Shown: in pieces, positions 63,666 through 64,000 of the stretch | How the letters are laid out: the number at the start of each line of letters is the position of its first letter | Position numbering within the stretch: position 1 is the stretch's first letter | NCBI GenBank assembly: GCA_013360215.1 | Contig: JABWCP010000002.1 | Location: forward strand, 186,001-250,000 | Direction of reading: 5' to 3' | DNA: 64,000 nucleotides | Origin: a bacterium | Lineage (GTDB): Bacteria; CLD3; SB21 | Program-made: the position numbers and the translations under genes | Notes under the pieces: generated by a model | Seen by the model: the letters and a program-made list of their open reading frames with translations, nothing else | Told to the model about the DNA's origin: nothing | Databases searched by the model: none

Positions 63666-64000
63666 GTGGAACCGAAAAAGCTTGGCCGTTATGAAATCGT
63701 ACAAGTCCTGGGTCAGGGCGCGATGGGCATTGTGTACAAAGGCGTTGATCCGATGATCGGACGCACAGTCGCTCTCAAAACACTTAAGTCCGGGAGCGAA
63801 ATTCCAGAACAGCAGCTTACAGAATTTAAGCGCCGTTTTGCGCAAGAAGCACAGTCCGCGGGCCGTCTCAATCACCGCAATATTGTGACCGTATATGACG
63901 TCGGCGAAGAAGAAGGTTTGGCCTACATCGCGATGGAATTTATTAAAGGCCGTCCTTTGGATGACCTGATCGCCGAAAAGCATCCCTTTACCATAGAGCA
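63666..64000 (+). CDS. Ser/Thr protein kinase, PknB-like (3' truncated by the window)
   Basis: GTG start at 63666 with GGGAG 7 bases upstream; 111 codons are visible. Kinase N-lobe: LGRYEIVQVLGQGAMGIVYKG (Gly-rich loop), catalytic Lys in VALKTLK, helix-C Glu in FAQEAQSAGRLNH, then IVTVYDVGEEEG and the hinge IAMEFIKGRPLDDL. Hanks-type bacterial kinase, cytoplasmic, probably with a C-terminal sensor or TPR part outside the window. Transcribed divergently from the thiO-hpn operon. Confidence 0.95.
   Translation, partial: MEPKKLGRYEIVQVLGQGAMGIVYKGVDPMIGRTVALKTLKSGSEIPEQQLTEFKRRFAQEAQSAGRLNHRNIVTVYDVGEEEGLAYIAMEFIKGRPLDDLIAEKHPFTIE

Overview
The window looks like a piece of chromosome from a Gram-negative bacterium of the Bacteroidota/Chlorobi-Ignavibacteria/KSB1-Calditrichota (FCB) neighbourhood. 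Evidence: a secreted protein with a NYPNPFNPTTTI-type C-terminal sorting domain of the type IX secretion kind, a B12 TonB receptor with surface beta-propeller lipoproteins, a hybrid propeller-type sensor kinase, a CHAT-TPR protein, many lipoproteins, a YtxJ-like protein and a BON protein. Many transcription units start from near-textbook sigma-70 promoters (TTGNNN, 17 bp, TATATT/TATACT). This is unlike the -33/-7 promoters of classical Bacteroidetes and argues for a more basal FCB lineage. The species cannot be named from sequence alone. I saw no insertion sequence, phage or CRISPR array.

Layout. 1-2700: a coupled pair of M16 zinc peptidases, one catalytic and one not. 2770-12500 (minus): secreted and lipoprotein genes (TPR lipoprotein, FG-GAP/UnbV sorting-domain protein, BON protein, LamG lipoprotein) around a propeller sensor kinase/LuxR regulator pair. 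12640-15500: divergent erpA-like and feoAB, the latter with a 41-bp palindrome over the predicted start of transcription. 15507-21230 (minus): a six-gene B12 unit under a cobalamin riboswitch: TonB receptor, two BtuG-like propeller lipoproteins around a small membrane protein, PduO-type adenosyltransferase and a BFD-like [2Fe-2S] protein. 21244-32277 (minus): winged-helix-like membrane protein, Lys-rich protein, miaB, mfd, parvulin lipoprotein and CHAT protein.

32350-34200: queE-queD-queC (preQ0 synthesis) with a nearly leaderless promoter. Then tRNA-Ser(GGA), gatB, purA, a STAS protein, secF and secD. 40744-45454: lipoproteins, a methyltransferase, a DEAD-box helicase with a long 5' leader, tRNA-Glu(CTC) and ytxJ. 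45486-50217 (minus): histidine kinase, NtrC-type regulator, periplasmic coiled-coil protein and outer-membrane-barrel candidate, all coupled. 50347-52579: a run of four lipoproteins with a possible sigma-54-like site upstream. 52815-56059: AraC-Ogt fusion, LigB/YgiD dioxygenase and pepT. 56240-58345: alpha-glucan phosphorylase. 58340-63452 (minus): thiO, a DUF4149-like gene, hpnC, hpnD, hpnE and peroxiredoxin, i.e. NADPH-independent squalene synthesis in one operon. 63666-end: start of a Ser/Thr protein kinase.

The most interesting parts are the B12 scavenging unit, with its terminator that also buries the receptor's ribosome-binding site, the feo palindrome, and the kinase/NtrC/coiled-coil/barrel operon.
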